64,000 bases of DNA from Pelagibius sp965227505 (GTDB lineage: Bacteria > Pseudomonadota > Alphaproteobacteria > Kiloniellales > Kiloniellaceae): the NCBI RefSeq assembly GCF_965227505.1, contig NZ_OZ245757.1, positions 806,001 to 870,000 on the forward strand. Direction: 5' to 3'. Made by a program: the position numbers and the translations under genes. The notes beneath the pieces were generated by a model. It was not told the origin of the DNA and did not search any database. It was given only the letters and a program-made list of their open reading frames with translations. Positions 1-8,052 of this stretch are shown here, piece after piece (the first letter of the stretch is position 1; each line of letters starts with the position of its first letter).

Positions 1-1
1 G

Positions 2-394
2 GCCGGCTTCATGCGCGTCCTCTCCGCGGCCTTCGTCAAACGATGGGAAAATCGGATCATCAACATCCATCCCTCCCTGCTGCCGCTGTTTCCGGGCCTG
101 GACACCCATGCCCGCGCGCTGGATGCGGGCGTGAAACTGCACGGCTGCACCGTCCACTTCGTGAACGAGGCCGTCGACGGCGGCGCCATCATCGGCCAGG
201 CCGCGGTCCCGGTGCAGGCCGGCGACGATCCGCAGAGGCTGGCGGCGCGGGTCCTGCAGGCCGAACACCGCCTCTATCCCCACTGCCTGCGCCTGCTGGC
301 GGAGGGCCGGGTGCACCTGCTGGAGGGGCGCAGCCAGATCGAAGGGGCGTCCGACCCCGGCGCTGCGCTCTTCAGCCCCGATCTCTCGGCCTGA
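2..394 (+). CDS. purN: Phosphoribosylglycinamide formyltransferase (GAR transformylase), C-terminal part
   Basis: This is the third step of de novo purine synthesis: N10-formyl-THF formylates glycinamide ribonucleotide in the cytosol. The visible part starts mid-protein with AGFMRVLS and continues through the conserved INIHPSLLP segment (the His of the N-H-D active site), then HGCTVHFVNE and DGGAIIGQA with the catalytic Asp region. These are diagnostic of PurN. The reading frame is open to the window edge, so the N-terminal formyl-acceptor domain and the start lie outside. The methionine at position 11 is internal, not a start. purM is expected just upstream but cannot be seen. The C-terminal tail is slightly longer than in enterobacterial PurN. 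Confidence 0.95.
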   Translation, partial: AGFMRVLSAAFVKRWENRIINIHPSLLPLFPGLDTHARALDAGVKLHGCTVHFVNEAVDGGAIIGQAAVPVQAGDDPQRLAARVLQAEHRLYPHCLRLLAEGRVHLLEGRSQIEGASDPGAALFSPDLSA

Positions 395-494
395 AGCCGC
401 CGCCCCGCGACCGGCAGGACTTGCCCGCACAAGCGGTCTCGGGCTAGAACCTCAGGCGAAGAATCGCAGGGGTTCCAGGATTCCAGGAACGGCA

Positions 495-659
495 ATGGCA
501 GAACCTTCTGAGGATAACAGAGAACAGGGAAACGACATGTCGGATGATCCACTGCTCCGGGAACACCAAAGCAACTGGAAGGGCTTCGTGCGCCTCATGA
601 CCTACTCGACGGCGCTCGTGGTGCTGATCCTTGTGGGGATGGCGCTCTTCCTGCTCTAG
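495..659 (+). CDS. aa3-type cytochrome c oxidase subunit IV (small single-TM protein)
   Basis: A 54-residue protein with a hydrophilic N-terminus, the motif HQSNWKGFVRLMTYST and one C-terminal membrane helix ending in ALFLL. This is the layout of the bacterial aa3-type CoxIV family, a single-helix accessory subunit of the haem-copper oxidase in the inner membrane. The core HxxxWxGFvR pattern is the family hallmark. An in-frame ATG at 537 would give a 40-residue form, which is also within the family range, so the start is uncertain. It is not next to cox genes but between purN and ndk. A strong hairpin follows 36 bases after the stop. Confidence 0.75.
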   Translation: MAEPSEDNREQGNDMSDDPLLREHQSNWKGFVRLMTYSTALVVLILVGMALFLL

Positions 660-695
660 CTGCAGAACGCTTTTCCGGCCCCGGCCGGACTGAAA

Positions 696-720
696 AGGGC
701 GGGCCCTCAGGGCCCGCCCT
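696..720. terminator. Bidirectional rho-independent terminator
   Basis: A perfect 11-bp stem (AGGGCGGGCCC paired with GGGCCCGCCCT) with a 3-base loop lies between the convergent oxidase subunit IV gene and ndk. It is preceded by AAAA and followed by TT, so a short U-run exists on both strands, stronger for the minus-strand ndk transcript. Confidence 0.85.
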
Positions 721-762
721 TTGTATCTCTGCCGCATGTCCGGCGATGCCGGGGCGCGGCGC

Positions 763-1185
763 CTAGCCGACCAGTTCGTCGTCGCTGAAGAAGAACTTGA
801 TCTCGACCGCCGCTGTATCGGCCCCGTCGGAGCCGTGCACCGAGTTGGCTTCGATGGATTCGGCAAAGTCGGCGCGAATGGTGCCGGGCGCGGCATCGGC
901 CGGGTTGGTGGCGCCCATGACCTCACGGTTCTTGGCAATGGCGTCCTCGCCTTCCAGAACCTGCACGACCACCGGCCCGGAGGTCATGAAGTCGCAGAGA
1001 TCGCTGAAGAAGGGCCGCTCCCGGTGGACGGCATAGAAGCCCTCGGCCTGCTCGCGGGTCATATGGATGCGCTTGCTGGCGATGATGCGCAGGCCCGCTC
1101 CCTCCAGGCGATCAGTGATCTTGCCCGTGATGTTGCGCTTGGTCGCATCCGGCTTGATAATCGAAAAAGTCCGCTCGATGGCCAT
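763..1185 (-). CDS. ndk: Nucleoside diphosphate kinase
   Basis: Transfers the gamma-phosphate from ATP to nucleoside diphosphates through a phospho-histidine intermediate, balancing NTP and dNTP pools. The 140-residue length is exactly typical. Visible signatures are ERTFSIIKPDA at the N-terminus, the GxMxAxNPxxAxPGTIR segment and the active-site SVHGSD with the catalytic His. The ATG at 1185 is chosen because it gives the canonical N-terminus and has GGAG upstream; longer in-frame starts would add an unrelated Arg/Lys-rich extension. It is transcribed alone and convergent with the oxidase subunit gene. Confidence 0.97.
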   Translation of the reverse strand: MAIERTFSIIKPDATKRNITGKITDRLEGAGLRIIASKRIHMTREQAEGFYAVHRERPFFSDLCDFMTSGPVVVQVLEGEDAIAKNREVMGATNPADAAPGTIRADFAESIEANSVHGSDGADTAAVEIKFFFSDDELVG

Positions 1186-1203
1186 GGACTCCGGCTCTCC
1201 TTC

Positions 1204-1249
1204 TGATTGACGCTTGCTGATTGACGCTTGCTTGCGGGGTGACGCTTGC
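1204..1249. repeat. 14-bp tandem duplication upstream of ndk
   Basis: Two perfect head-to-tail copies of TGATTGACGCTTGC (1204-1217, 1218-1231) are followed after 4 bases by a degenerate third copy sharing the last 10 bases (ending at 1249). They lie in the 296-bp divergent spacer between ndk and the ABC-F gene, within the probable ndk leader or promoter. The rest of the spacer shows no gene. Confidence 0.85.
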
Positions 1250-1481
1250 CGGCCCCGGCGAAAGATCGAGACAGGCACGCCGGCGAGAGCCGGTCAGCGC
1301 TGATTTTCGCGGGGCTTATAGACGCTTTGCCAGGCAGGGGCAACGGCCCCGGGCCGCGGAGCGCCCCCGCCCGAACCCGACCCCGCGGGCCTTTCGGTGC
1401 GCGACCCGCCGTGCTATCACCCTGCGCCGCAAAGGCCGTTAATCCGCCACAGGGCCCGACCACACGCCGGCAGCCGGATTT

Positions 1482-3365
1482 ATGTTGCATATTAACGACT
1501 TATCCTATCGCGTTCAGGGCGATCCATTGTTCGACCGCGCCACCGTCGCGGTCAACGGCGGCGAGCGCGTCGGCCTGGTCGGGCGTAACGGCAGCGGCAA
1601 GACAACTCTCCTGAAAATCATCTCCGGTGAGCTTCACCCCGACCAGGGCAGCGTTTCCGTGCCGCGGCGGATGCGCATCGGCAAGGTGGCGCAGGATGCC
1701 CCCTCCGGGCCCACCAGCCTGATCGACACCGTGCTCGCCGCCGATCAGGAACGCAGCACCCTGCTGGCCGAGGCGGAGGAAACCAGCGATCCGGCCCGCA
1801 TTGCCGAGTTGCACGAGCGGCTGGCCGCGATCCAGGCCGACAGCGCCCCGGCCCGGGCGGCCCGTATCCTCGCCGGGCTCGGCTTCGACGAGGCGGCCCA
1901 GCAACGGCCCTGTGCCGAGTTTTCCGGTGGCTGGCGTATGCGGGTCGCCCTGGCGGCGCTGCTTTTTGCCGCCCCGGACCTGCTGCTGCTGGACGAGCCC
2001 ACGAACCATCTGGACCTGGAGGCCGCACTCTGGCTCGAAGGGTTCCTGAAAAGCTATCCGGGCACCCTGCTCCTGGTTTCCCACGACCGCGGACTGCTGA
2101 ACCGGGCGGTCAACCGGATCGTTCACCTGGAACAGCGCAAGCTGACTGCCTACAGCGGCAACTACGACCGCTTCGAGCGCCTGCGCCGGGAACACCTGGA
2201 GCGGCAGGCCGCGTTGCATGCCAAGCAACAGGCCGAGCGCCGCCACATCCAGGCCTTCGTCGACCGCTTCCGCTACAAGGCCAGCAAGGCGCGTCAGGCG
2301 CAGTCGCGCCTGAAGGCTCTGGCGCGCATGGAACCGATCGCCTCGGTCATGGAGGAACGCACGGTCGCTTTCAGTTTTCCGGAGCCCGGGCGCCTTTCTC
2401 CGCCGGTCATAACCCTGGAGAACGCGGCCGTCGGTTACGAGCCTGGCAAGGCCATCCTCTCGCGTCTCGACCTGCGCCTGGACATGGATGACCGGGTGGC
2501 ATTGCTGGGGGCCAACGGCAACGGCAAGTCCACCCTCTCCCGCCTGCTGGCCGGCCGCCTGAAGGCAATGGAGGGGCGCATGACCCGCTCCGGCAAGCTG
2601 AAGGTCGGCTACTTTTCTCAGGATCAGGCCGAGGAACTGGACCTTCAGGCGACGCCGCTGCAGCTGATGGAGCGGCTGATGCCGCTGGAAACCGAAACCA
2701 AGCTGCGTTCACAACTCGGCCGCTTCGGCTTCGGCGCCGACCGGGCGGAGGTGGCGGCGGGCAAGCTTTCGGGTGGGGAAAAGGCACGCCTGCTCTTTGC
2801 CCTGATGAGCCGCGAAGCGCCGCACGTGCTGATCCTGGACGAACCGACCAACCATCTGGACGTCGACTCGCGCCAGGCCCTGATCCAGGCCCTGGGCGCT
2901 TTCGAGGGCGCGGTGATCCTGGTCAGCCACGACCCGCACCTGATCGAGCTGACCGCCGACCGCCTCTGGCTGGTCACCGAAGGCACCGTGACCGCCTTCG
3001 ACGGCGACATGGACGATTACCGGAAGCTGCTGATGGAGCAACGCCGGCAGGAGCGTTCGCGCCAACGCGGCGAGCGCCCCAGGAAAGTCGACGTCGTATC
3101 CAAGAAGGATCGCCGGCGGGCTTCGGCGGAGGCCCGCGCCGCCGTGGCCGATCTGCGCAAAGCCGCCAAAAAGGCCGAGGCCGAGATCGACAGACTCGGA
3201 AAGGAAAAAGCGCGCCTGGAAGCCAGGCTGGCCGACCCGGAGGTTTACGAGGGGCCAACCGCCGCTTTGCAGGACCTGCAAATCACCTTCGGCCAGATCA
3301 AGCAGAGCCTGGCTGAAGCGGAGGAGCGCTGGCTCACCCTTCAGACAGCCCTGGAAGACGCTTAA
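1482..3365 (+). CDS. ABC-F family ATP-binding protein (Uup/YheS type)
   Basis: A soluble, membrane-domain-free ABC protein of 627 residues with two ATPase modules, expected to act on the ribosome (E-site translation factor) or in DNA repair as Uup does. Module 1 has Walker A GRNGSGKTT at residues 34-42, the FSGGW signature and Walker B with DEPTNHLD near residue 171. Module 2 has GANGNGKST near 343, LSGGE and a second DEPTNHLD near 453. The linker between modules contains the Arg/Lys-rich ABC-F insertion, and the C-terminal 100 residues form a charged coiled coil, as in Uup. The exact ABC-F subgroup cannot be settled by eye. Its TAA overlaps the stop of the convergent DUF1127 gene. Confidence 0.93.
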   Translation: MLHINDLSYRVQGDPLFDRATVAVNGGERVGLVGRNGSGKTTLLKIISGELHPDQGSVSVPRRMRIGKVAQDAPSGPTSLIDTVLAADQERSTLLAEAEETSDPARIAELHERLAAIQADSAPARAARILAGLGFDEAAQQRPCAEFSGGWRMRVALAALLFAAPDLLLLDEPTNHLDLEAALWLEGFLKSYPGTLLLVSHDRGLLNRAVNRIVHLEQRKLTAYSGNYDRFERLRREHLERQAALHAKQQAERRHIQAFVDRFRYKASKARQAQSRLKALARMEPIASVMEERTVAFSFPEPGRLSPPVITLENAAVGYEPGKAILSRLDLRLDMDDRVALLGANGNGKSTLSRLLAGRLKAMEGRMTRSGKLKVGYFSQDQAEELDLQATPLQLMERLMPLETETKLRSQLGRFGFGADRAEVAAGKLSGGEKARLLFALMSREAPHVLILDEPTNHLDVDSRQALIQALGAFEGAVILVSHDPHLIELTADRLWLVTEGTVTAFDGDMDDYRKLLMEQRRQERSRQRGERPRKVDVVSKKDRRRASAEARAAVADLRKAAKKAEAEIDRLGKEKARLEARLADPEVYEGPTAALQDLQITFGQIKQSLAEAEERWLTLQTALEDA

Positions 3366-3652
3366 CCATCGTGAGGGAGGCCGCCCGGCGCCAGGGGGCC
3401 GGGACGCCAGAACGGCAGCTGAGTCTCGCGGCGCACCGCGGCCTCATCCAACCCGATATCGCGGATCAGATGGGGTGAGGCCTCCAGCAGGCGGGTCAGC
3501 TCGCGCCGAAAGGCCCGGCGCTTGACCCAGCAGGCCAGCCGTTCAGCCAGGGTCGCCGGGCTGCGGCGATGTTCGGCGGCGCTCTCCCGCGCGTCGCTTC
3601 CTGACGGAAATGAGATTACCGTCGCACCGGCAAATGCGCGCAGGTCATCCAT
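3362..3652 (-). CDS. DUF1127 domain small protein
   Basis: A 96-residue protein whose C-terminal half has the DUF1127 (YjiS-like) pattern: a basic helix, RxELxxLLEASPHLIRDIGLDEAAV. DUF1127 proteins in alphaproteobacteria are small Arg-rich proteins, some implicated in RNA metabolism and stress adaptation; no precise function can be given here. ATG at 3652 is preferred over the GTG two codons upstream because AGGAGG sits 5 bases before the ATG but abuts the GTG. It is divergent from the LysR-type regulator, which may control it. Its stop overlaps that of the ABC-F gene. Confidence 0.8.
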   Translation of the reverse strand: MDDLRAFAGATVISFPSGSDARESAAEHRRSPATLAERLACWVKRRAFRRELTRLLEASPHLIRDIGLDEAAVRRETQLPFWRPGPLAPGGLPHDG

Positions 3653-3701
3653 CTCCACCTCCTCGTCTTACTCTAAATCTCTGTATATCAGATAGATAAA
3701 C

Positions 3702-3739
3702 TTGACAGCCTCGTCTCTCAATGGATGAATACTCATTCA
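3702..3739 (+). promoter_or_regulatory. Probable promoter and operator between DUF1127 and LysR genes
   Basis: A consensus -35 TTGACA (3702-3707) is followed 17 bases later by a weak -10 ATGAAT (3725-3730). Overlapping the -10 is the dyad TGAATACTCATTCA (3726-3739), a 5-bp inverted repeat with a 4-base centre, close to the T-N11-A design of LysR operators. The position 23 bases before the LysR start suggests autoregulation. Confidence 0.45.
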
Positions 3740-3762
3740 TGCCATGAGGAAAAATCATCCGA

Positions 3763-4677
3763 ATGCGGCGCCGCCTACCTCCTTTGAATGCGCTTCGGGC
3801 CTTTGAGGCTGCCGCCAGGCTGAGCAGCTTTACGAAGGCTGCGGAAGAGCTTTCCGTCACCCAGGGAGCGATCAGCCGGCAGGTGCGCGGCCTGGAAGAC
3901 CACTTCGGAACCGACCTTTTCCGGCGCGGCCACCGCTCCGTCGAGCTGACCTCAGCCGGCAGCCGCCTGCTCCCCGCCTTGAGTGCGGCCTTCGACCAGA
4001 TCATGGTGGCCGCCGAGCGGGTGAAGGAGCGGCCCGGCGAGATCAAGTTCAAGTCGGTGCCGACCATCGCGGTCCGCTGGCTGGTCCCGCAGATCCTCCG
4101 ATTTCAGGCCGAGCGACCGGACATTCAGGTCCGGCTGACCACGTCTTGGTGGCATGTCGATTTCGCGCGCGAGGACTTCGACGCCGGGATCATGGTCTTC
4201 GAAACCCGCGAGGATCGGCCCAACGCCGACTTGCTGATGGTGGAGCGCATGGCGCCGGTCTGCGCGCCGGCTCTCCTGGAGGGCCCGCGTCCGCTACGCA
4301 AGCCGGAGGATCTCGCCCACCACCGCCTTCTGCATGCCGTACCGGATCACCGCGACTGGCGGATTTGGCTGACACGCAATGCGGTCGATGGTGTCGATGC
4401 GGAGAGTGGCGAGGACTTCGACTTTCTCGACGCCACCCTGCAGGCCGCCGTTCAGGGCTATGGCGTGGCCATGGGCGATCTGATGCTGATCGACGAGGAC
4501 CTTAAGGCGGGGCGCCTGGTGATGCCCTTCGATCGCCCGCCGACGGAGATCGGGGCCTACTATCTGGTCTACCCCGACGGCCGCGCTCTCAGCCCGCAAC
4601 TGGAAGCCTTCCGGGATTGGCTGCACGCAGCGGCGGCGGTCGGCCGGACGAGCATGGACGACGAGGCGCCGGCCTAA
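3763..4677 (+). CDS. LysR-family transcriptional regulator (GcvA-like)
   Basis: A 304-residue regulator. The N-terminal winged helix-turn-helix has the LNALRAFEAAARLSSFTKAAEEL and VTQGAISRQVRGLE signatures typical of the GcvA branch (residues about 8-65). It is followed by the LysR substrate-binding fold, including the VRWLVPQILRF and GYGVAMGD segments. The effector cannot be inferred. It is divergent from the DUF1127 gene, its likely target or neighbour in control. The TAA overlaps the holC stop on the other strand. Confidence 0.9.
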   Translation: MRRRLPPLNALRAFEAAARLSSFTKAAEELSVTQGAISRQVRGLEDHFGTDLFRRGHRSVELTSAGSRLLPALSAAFDQIMVAAERVKERPGEIKFKSVPTIAVRWLVPQILRFQAERPDIQVRLTTSWWHVDFAREDFDAGIMVFETREDRPNADLLMVERMAPVCAPALLEGPRPLRKPEDLAHHRLLHAVPDHRDWRIWLTRNAVDGVDAESGEDFDFLDATLQAAVQGYGVAMGDLMLIDEDLKAGRLVMPFDRPPTEIGAYYLVYPDGRALSPQLEAFRDWLHAAAAVGRTSMDDEAPA

Positions 4678-5123
4678 GCCTTCTGCGACCAGCGTCCGCC
4701 TTCATCCTGCTGCCAGTAGGTCACGCCGTGCCCGGCGCCTTTGAGCGCAGTCCACTGGGCGCGGGCCGCCGACACGGCATCCGGATCGCCGCCGTCAAAG
4801 AGAATGGCGCAGAGTGTGAAACGCGAAAGATCTTCGCTTGTGCTGCCGTCCGTCAGAAACAGGACCTCGGCGCCGTTGGGCGCGGCATCCTCCGTCGTCA
4901 ACCAGATGGGCTGCAGTTCGGCGCGCCCGTCCCTGATGCTTCCGTGCGGCAGAAAGGATCGGTCGTTGTAGGTCCAGAGGCCGGCGGCCAGAGCCTCCAC
5001 CCGCTCCTCCGAACCGGCCTTGACCACGGCCCGCTGGCCGCGCTCAAGTGTCCGTTCCAGCATCTGCGGCAGCGCCTGATGCAAAGGCGTACGGGTCAGA
5101 TGATAGAATCGGACCTCGGTCAT
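4674..5123 (-). CDS. holC: DNA polymerase III chi subunit
   Basis: Chi links the clamp-loader to SSB during replication. The 149-residue protein begins MTEVRFYHLTRTPLHQALP and has the alphaproteobacterial HolC features: a GQRAVVKAGSEERVEAL stretch, the LWTYNDRSFLPHG motif that contacts SSB, and a GAEVLFLTDG strand. The ATG at 5123 is chosen because it gives the family N-terminus and has GAGG upstream. A longer start at 5174 would add a non-conserved Cys-containing tail. It lies 68 bases downstream of pepA on the same strand, a common pepA-holC operon. Confidence 0.9.
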   Translation of the reverse strand: MTEVRFYHLTRTPLHQALPQMLERTLERGQRAVVKAGSEERVEALAAGLWTYNDRSFLPHGSIRDGRAELQPIWLTTEDAAPNGAEVLFLTDGSTSEDLSRFTLCAILFDGGDPDAVSAARAQWTALKGAGHGVTYWQQDEGGRWSQKA

Positions 5124-5191
5124 CGCGGTGGCCTCAGGACCGGAAGCGCACAGGGGACAAAGCCTGGGCGGCAAGCCCTGCGCGCGGGGCC

Positions 5192-6691
5192 TTACTTCTC
5201 GTAGTACTTGGAAACCAGGGTGTTGAGCAGGCGCACGCCGAATCCGGTGCCGCCCTTCGGCACCGTGGGCTTGTCCTTGCTGGTCCAGGCCGTGCCGGCA
5301 ATGTCCAGATGCGCCCAGGGCGTGCCGTCCTTGATGAAGCGCTGAAGGAACTGGGCGGCGGTGATGGACCCGCCGGCGCGACCGCCGCTGATGTTCTTCA
5401 TATCGGCAATGTCGCAGTCGATCAGCTTGTCGTAGGCCGCGCTCATCGGCAGGCGCCAGACCTCCTCACCCACCTCTTTGCCGGCCTTCGTCAGCTGCTC
5501 TGACAGCTTGTCGTCGTTGCTGAACAGGCCGGCGTTTTCGTGGCCCAGCGAGATGATGATGGCGCCGGTCAGTGTGGCCAGGTCGACGATGAGCTTGGGC
5601 TTGAACTTCTCCTGGGTGTACCAGAGCGCATCAGCCAGCACCAAGCGGCCCTCGGCATCGGTGTTCAGCACCTCGATGGTGAGGCCGGCCATGGAGGTCA
5701 CCACGTCGCCGGGCCGCTGGGCGGTTCCGGAGGGCATGTTCTCCACCAGGCCGCAGACGCCCACGGCATTGACCTTGGCCTTGCGGCCGGCCAGGGCCTT
5801 CATCAGACCAACCACCGCACCGGCGCCGCCCATGTCCCACTTCATGTCCTCCATGCCGCCGGCCGGCTTCAGCGAGATGCCGCCGGTATCGAAGGTCACC
5901 CCCTTGCCGACGAAGGCGAGCGGTGCCTTGTCTTTGGCGTTCGGGGCGCCCTGCCACTGCATCACAAGCATCTGCGGTTCGTGGGCCGAGCCCTGGGCGA
6001 CGCCAAGCAGGGAACCCATGCCCAGCTTCTGCATCTCCTTCTCGCCGAGCACCTGCACCTTGAGGCCAAGCTTGGTCAGCTTCTTGCCCTCGGCAGCGAA
6101 GGACTTGGGATAGAGGATGTTGGCCGGCTCGCTTGCAAGATCGCGGGTCATGAACACCCCGTCCGCCACCTTTTCCAGGCGCTGGAAGGCCCGCTTCGCC
6201 GCTGCCGGGTTGTCCAGGTGAAAGCGGATTTCCTTCAGACTGGGTTTGTCTTCGGCCTTCTGCTTGGTCTTGTAGCGCTCGAAGCGATAGCTGCGCAGAA
6301 TCGCCCCGAAGCCCGCGTTCGCTGCGCGTTCGGCGGCCTGCTTGCCGCCCCGCAGCTTGTCCATCAGGACGGCAGCCTTCTGCTCGCGCACCCGCGTCAG
6401 ATGCGCTGCGATGTTGCCGCCGATGTCCTGCAGGTCTTTCTCCGTCAGCTTCGCCGGCGCCCCCATGCCAACCATCAGCACGCGGCTGTTGTTCACGCCG
6501 GCGGGCGCGACCACATCCAACAGCTCGCCCCGCTTGCCAGAGAAAGCGTTTGCGTCGATCGCCCGCTCCAGCGCCCCCTGCGTTGTCTTGTTCAGGCTGG
6601 CGGCGGAGGGGGTGAGTTTCCCACCCTCCAAAACCCCGACGATCAGGGCACCGGACGTCGGGACGCTGGGCGTAGCGAAGGAGATGTTCAT
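5192..6691 (-). CDS. pepA: Leucyl aminopeptidase (M17)
   Basis: A cytosolic M17 zinc/manganese aminopeptidase that removes N-terminal Leu and other residues; in some bacteria PepA also binds DNA. The protein has 499 residues. The catalytic domain shows GKGVTFDTGGISLKP, the metal-binding NTDAEGRLVLADAL signature, and LATLTGAI further on. The N-terminal macro-like domain precedes it. ATG at 6691 (MNISFA) is preferred over longer starts because the extra residues match no family member. It is divergent from lptF and heads a pepA-holC unit. Confidence 0.96.
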   Translation of the reverse strand: MNISFATPSVPTSGALIVGVLEGGKLTPSAASLNKTTQGALERAIDANAFSGKRGELLDVVAPAGVNNSRVLMVGMGAPAKLTEKDLQDIGGNIAAHLTRVREQKAAVLMDKLRGGKQAAERAANAGFGAILRSYRFERYKTKQKAEDKPSLKEIRFHLDNPAAAKRAFQRLEKVADGVFMTRDLASEPANILYPKSFAAEGKKLTKLGLKVQVLGEKEMQKLGMGSLLGVAQGSAHEPQMLVMQWQGAPNAKDKAPLAFVGKGVTFDTGGISLKPAGGMEDMKWDMGGAGAVVGLMKALAGRKAKVNAVGVCGLVENMPSGTAQRPGDVVTSMAGLTIEVLNTDAEGRLVLADALWYTQEKFKPKLIVDLATLTGAIIISLGHENAGLFSNDDKLSEQLTKAGKEVGEEVWRLPMSAAYDKLIDCDIADMKNISGGRAGGSITAAQFLQRFIKDGTPWAHLDIAGTAWTSKDKPTVPKGGTGFGVRLLNTLVSKYYEK

Positions 6692-6930
6692 GAAAGTCCT
6701 CACGGAGAGCTTTTTCGGGTGGCCGCCGTAGGGGCTCCGATAGATTGAAAATCGAACGAGTCTTGATTGGCAAAGTAAACTGTCAGCCAGGGCACGCAAG
6801 TTCAAGCCCCGCAGCCCTAATGCACAGCCGCTATGCATCGTCGCCGGAGCCGGGAAGCCTGCAAATTCGCTGGACGGACGGCGGGCCGCCGGGCTATCTC
6901 TGGGCGTCCAGACCGCAGCAACTGGGTCCA

Positions 6931-8052
6931 ATGCCTTCCATTACACGCTACGTCCTCGGCCAGTTGATGACGGCTACCTTGTTCGTCACCCTGGCCCTTA
7001 CCTTTGCGATCTGGCTGACCCAGTCCCTCCGGCTCATCGACTACATCGTCAACCGCGGCCTGCCCGCCTCCACATTCCTCACTTTCGTGGCGTTGCTGCT
7101 GCCATCGTTCCTGGGTGTCGTGTTGCCGGTGGCGTGCTTCGTCGCCGCGCTCTTCGTCTATCACAAGCTGGCCATGGACAGCGAAATGGTGGTTATGCGC
7201 GCCGCCGGCCTGTCACAGATGCAACTCGCCCGGCCAGCCATTATCCTGGGTGTGGTTGTAACCCTGGCGGTCTACGCTATCTCTTTGTATTTCCTTCCCG
7301 CTTCTTTTAGGAATTTCAAAGATTTACAGAATGCTTTTAGAAGTGACTTCTCAGCTGTCCTGCTGCAGGAAGGTGTGTTTACGACGATCACCGACGAGAT
7401 CACCGTTTACGTGCGCGAACGGTCTCCGGAGGGCGAGCTGCGGGGCATCCTGGTTCACGACAACCGGGATCCCGACAAACCGGTAACGATGATGGCGGAG
7501 CGCGGCGCCCTCGTCGCCAGCGAAGCCGGACCGCGGGTGGTCATGGAAAATGGCAACCGCCAGGAGGTTCAACCCGGTACCGGCCGTTTCTCGCTGCTGT
7601 ACTTCGATCGCTACACCGTTGAACTGGCCGATTTTGACAACGCTCCGCGGGCGCGCTGGCGAGAACCCAAAGAACGCTTCCTGCCGGAGCTGCTGAACCC
7701 CGGAGATGACGGCCGCGATCAGCGCTACCGGCTGGAACTGATCGCCGAAGGCCATCACCGCATCGTCGGCCCGCTCTACAGCCTCGTCTTCGTCGTGATC
7801 GGCATGGCAGCGTTGCTGGCCGGAGAGTTCAACCGACGCGGTCAGGCCAAGCGCGTTTTGGCGGCAATTGCCTGCGTCGCGGCGTTGGAGGGCATTTCGC
7901 TCGCCCTGCACGATCTCGCGAACCGCCATGTGGCGGCGATCCCCGCCATGTACGCGACCGTGGCGATCTCTCTGGGCCTGGCCTTCTTCGTTTTGCTGCG
8001 GCGGCCTGCGCGGCGTCCCCAGGAGCCGCTGGCCGGAGCGCAGACCGCATGA
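6931..8052 (+). CDS. lptF: LPS export ABC transporter permease LptF
   Basis: Inner-membrane permease that, with LptG and the LptB ATPase, extracts lipopolysaccharide and drives it across the periplasm. The 373-residue protein has the YjgP/YjgQ layout: a helix at about 12-32 preceded by ITRYVLGQL, two further N-terminal helices, a large periplasmic jellyroll domain (about 125-270) and three C-terminal helices. The ATG at 6931 gives the canonical start; upstream in-frame TTG starts are not conserved. It overlaps lptG by ATGA, so the two are translationally coupled. The 239-bp spacer from pepA holds the divergent promoters. Confidence 0.94.
   Translation: MPSITRYVLGQLMTATLFVTLALTFAIWLTQSLRLIDYIVNRGLPASTFLTFVALLLPSFLGVVLPVACFVAALFVYHKLAMDSEMVVMRAAGLSQMQLARPAIILGVVVTLAVYAISLYFLPASFRNFKDLQNAFRSDFSAVLLQEGVFTTITDEITVYVRERSPEGELRGILVHDNRDPDKPVTMMAERGALVASEAGPRVVMENGNRQEVQPGTGRFSLLYFDRYTVELADFDNAPRARWREPKERFLPELLNPGDDGRDQRYRLELIAEGHHRIVGPLYSLVFVVIGMAALLAGEFNRRGQAKRVLAAIACVAALEGISLALHDLANRHVAAIPAMYATVAISLGLAFFVLLRRPARRPQEPLAGAQTA

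Noticed and set aside
7300..7360. AT-rich patch inside lptF as a sign of horizontal transfer
   Set aside because: It is short, encodes a normal part of the LptF periplasmic segment, and neighbouring codon use is ordinary.
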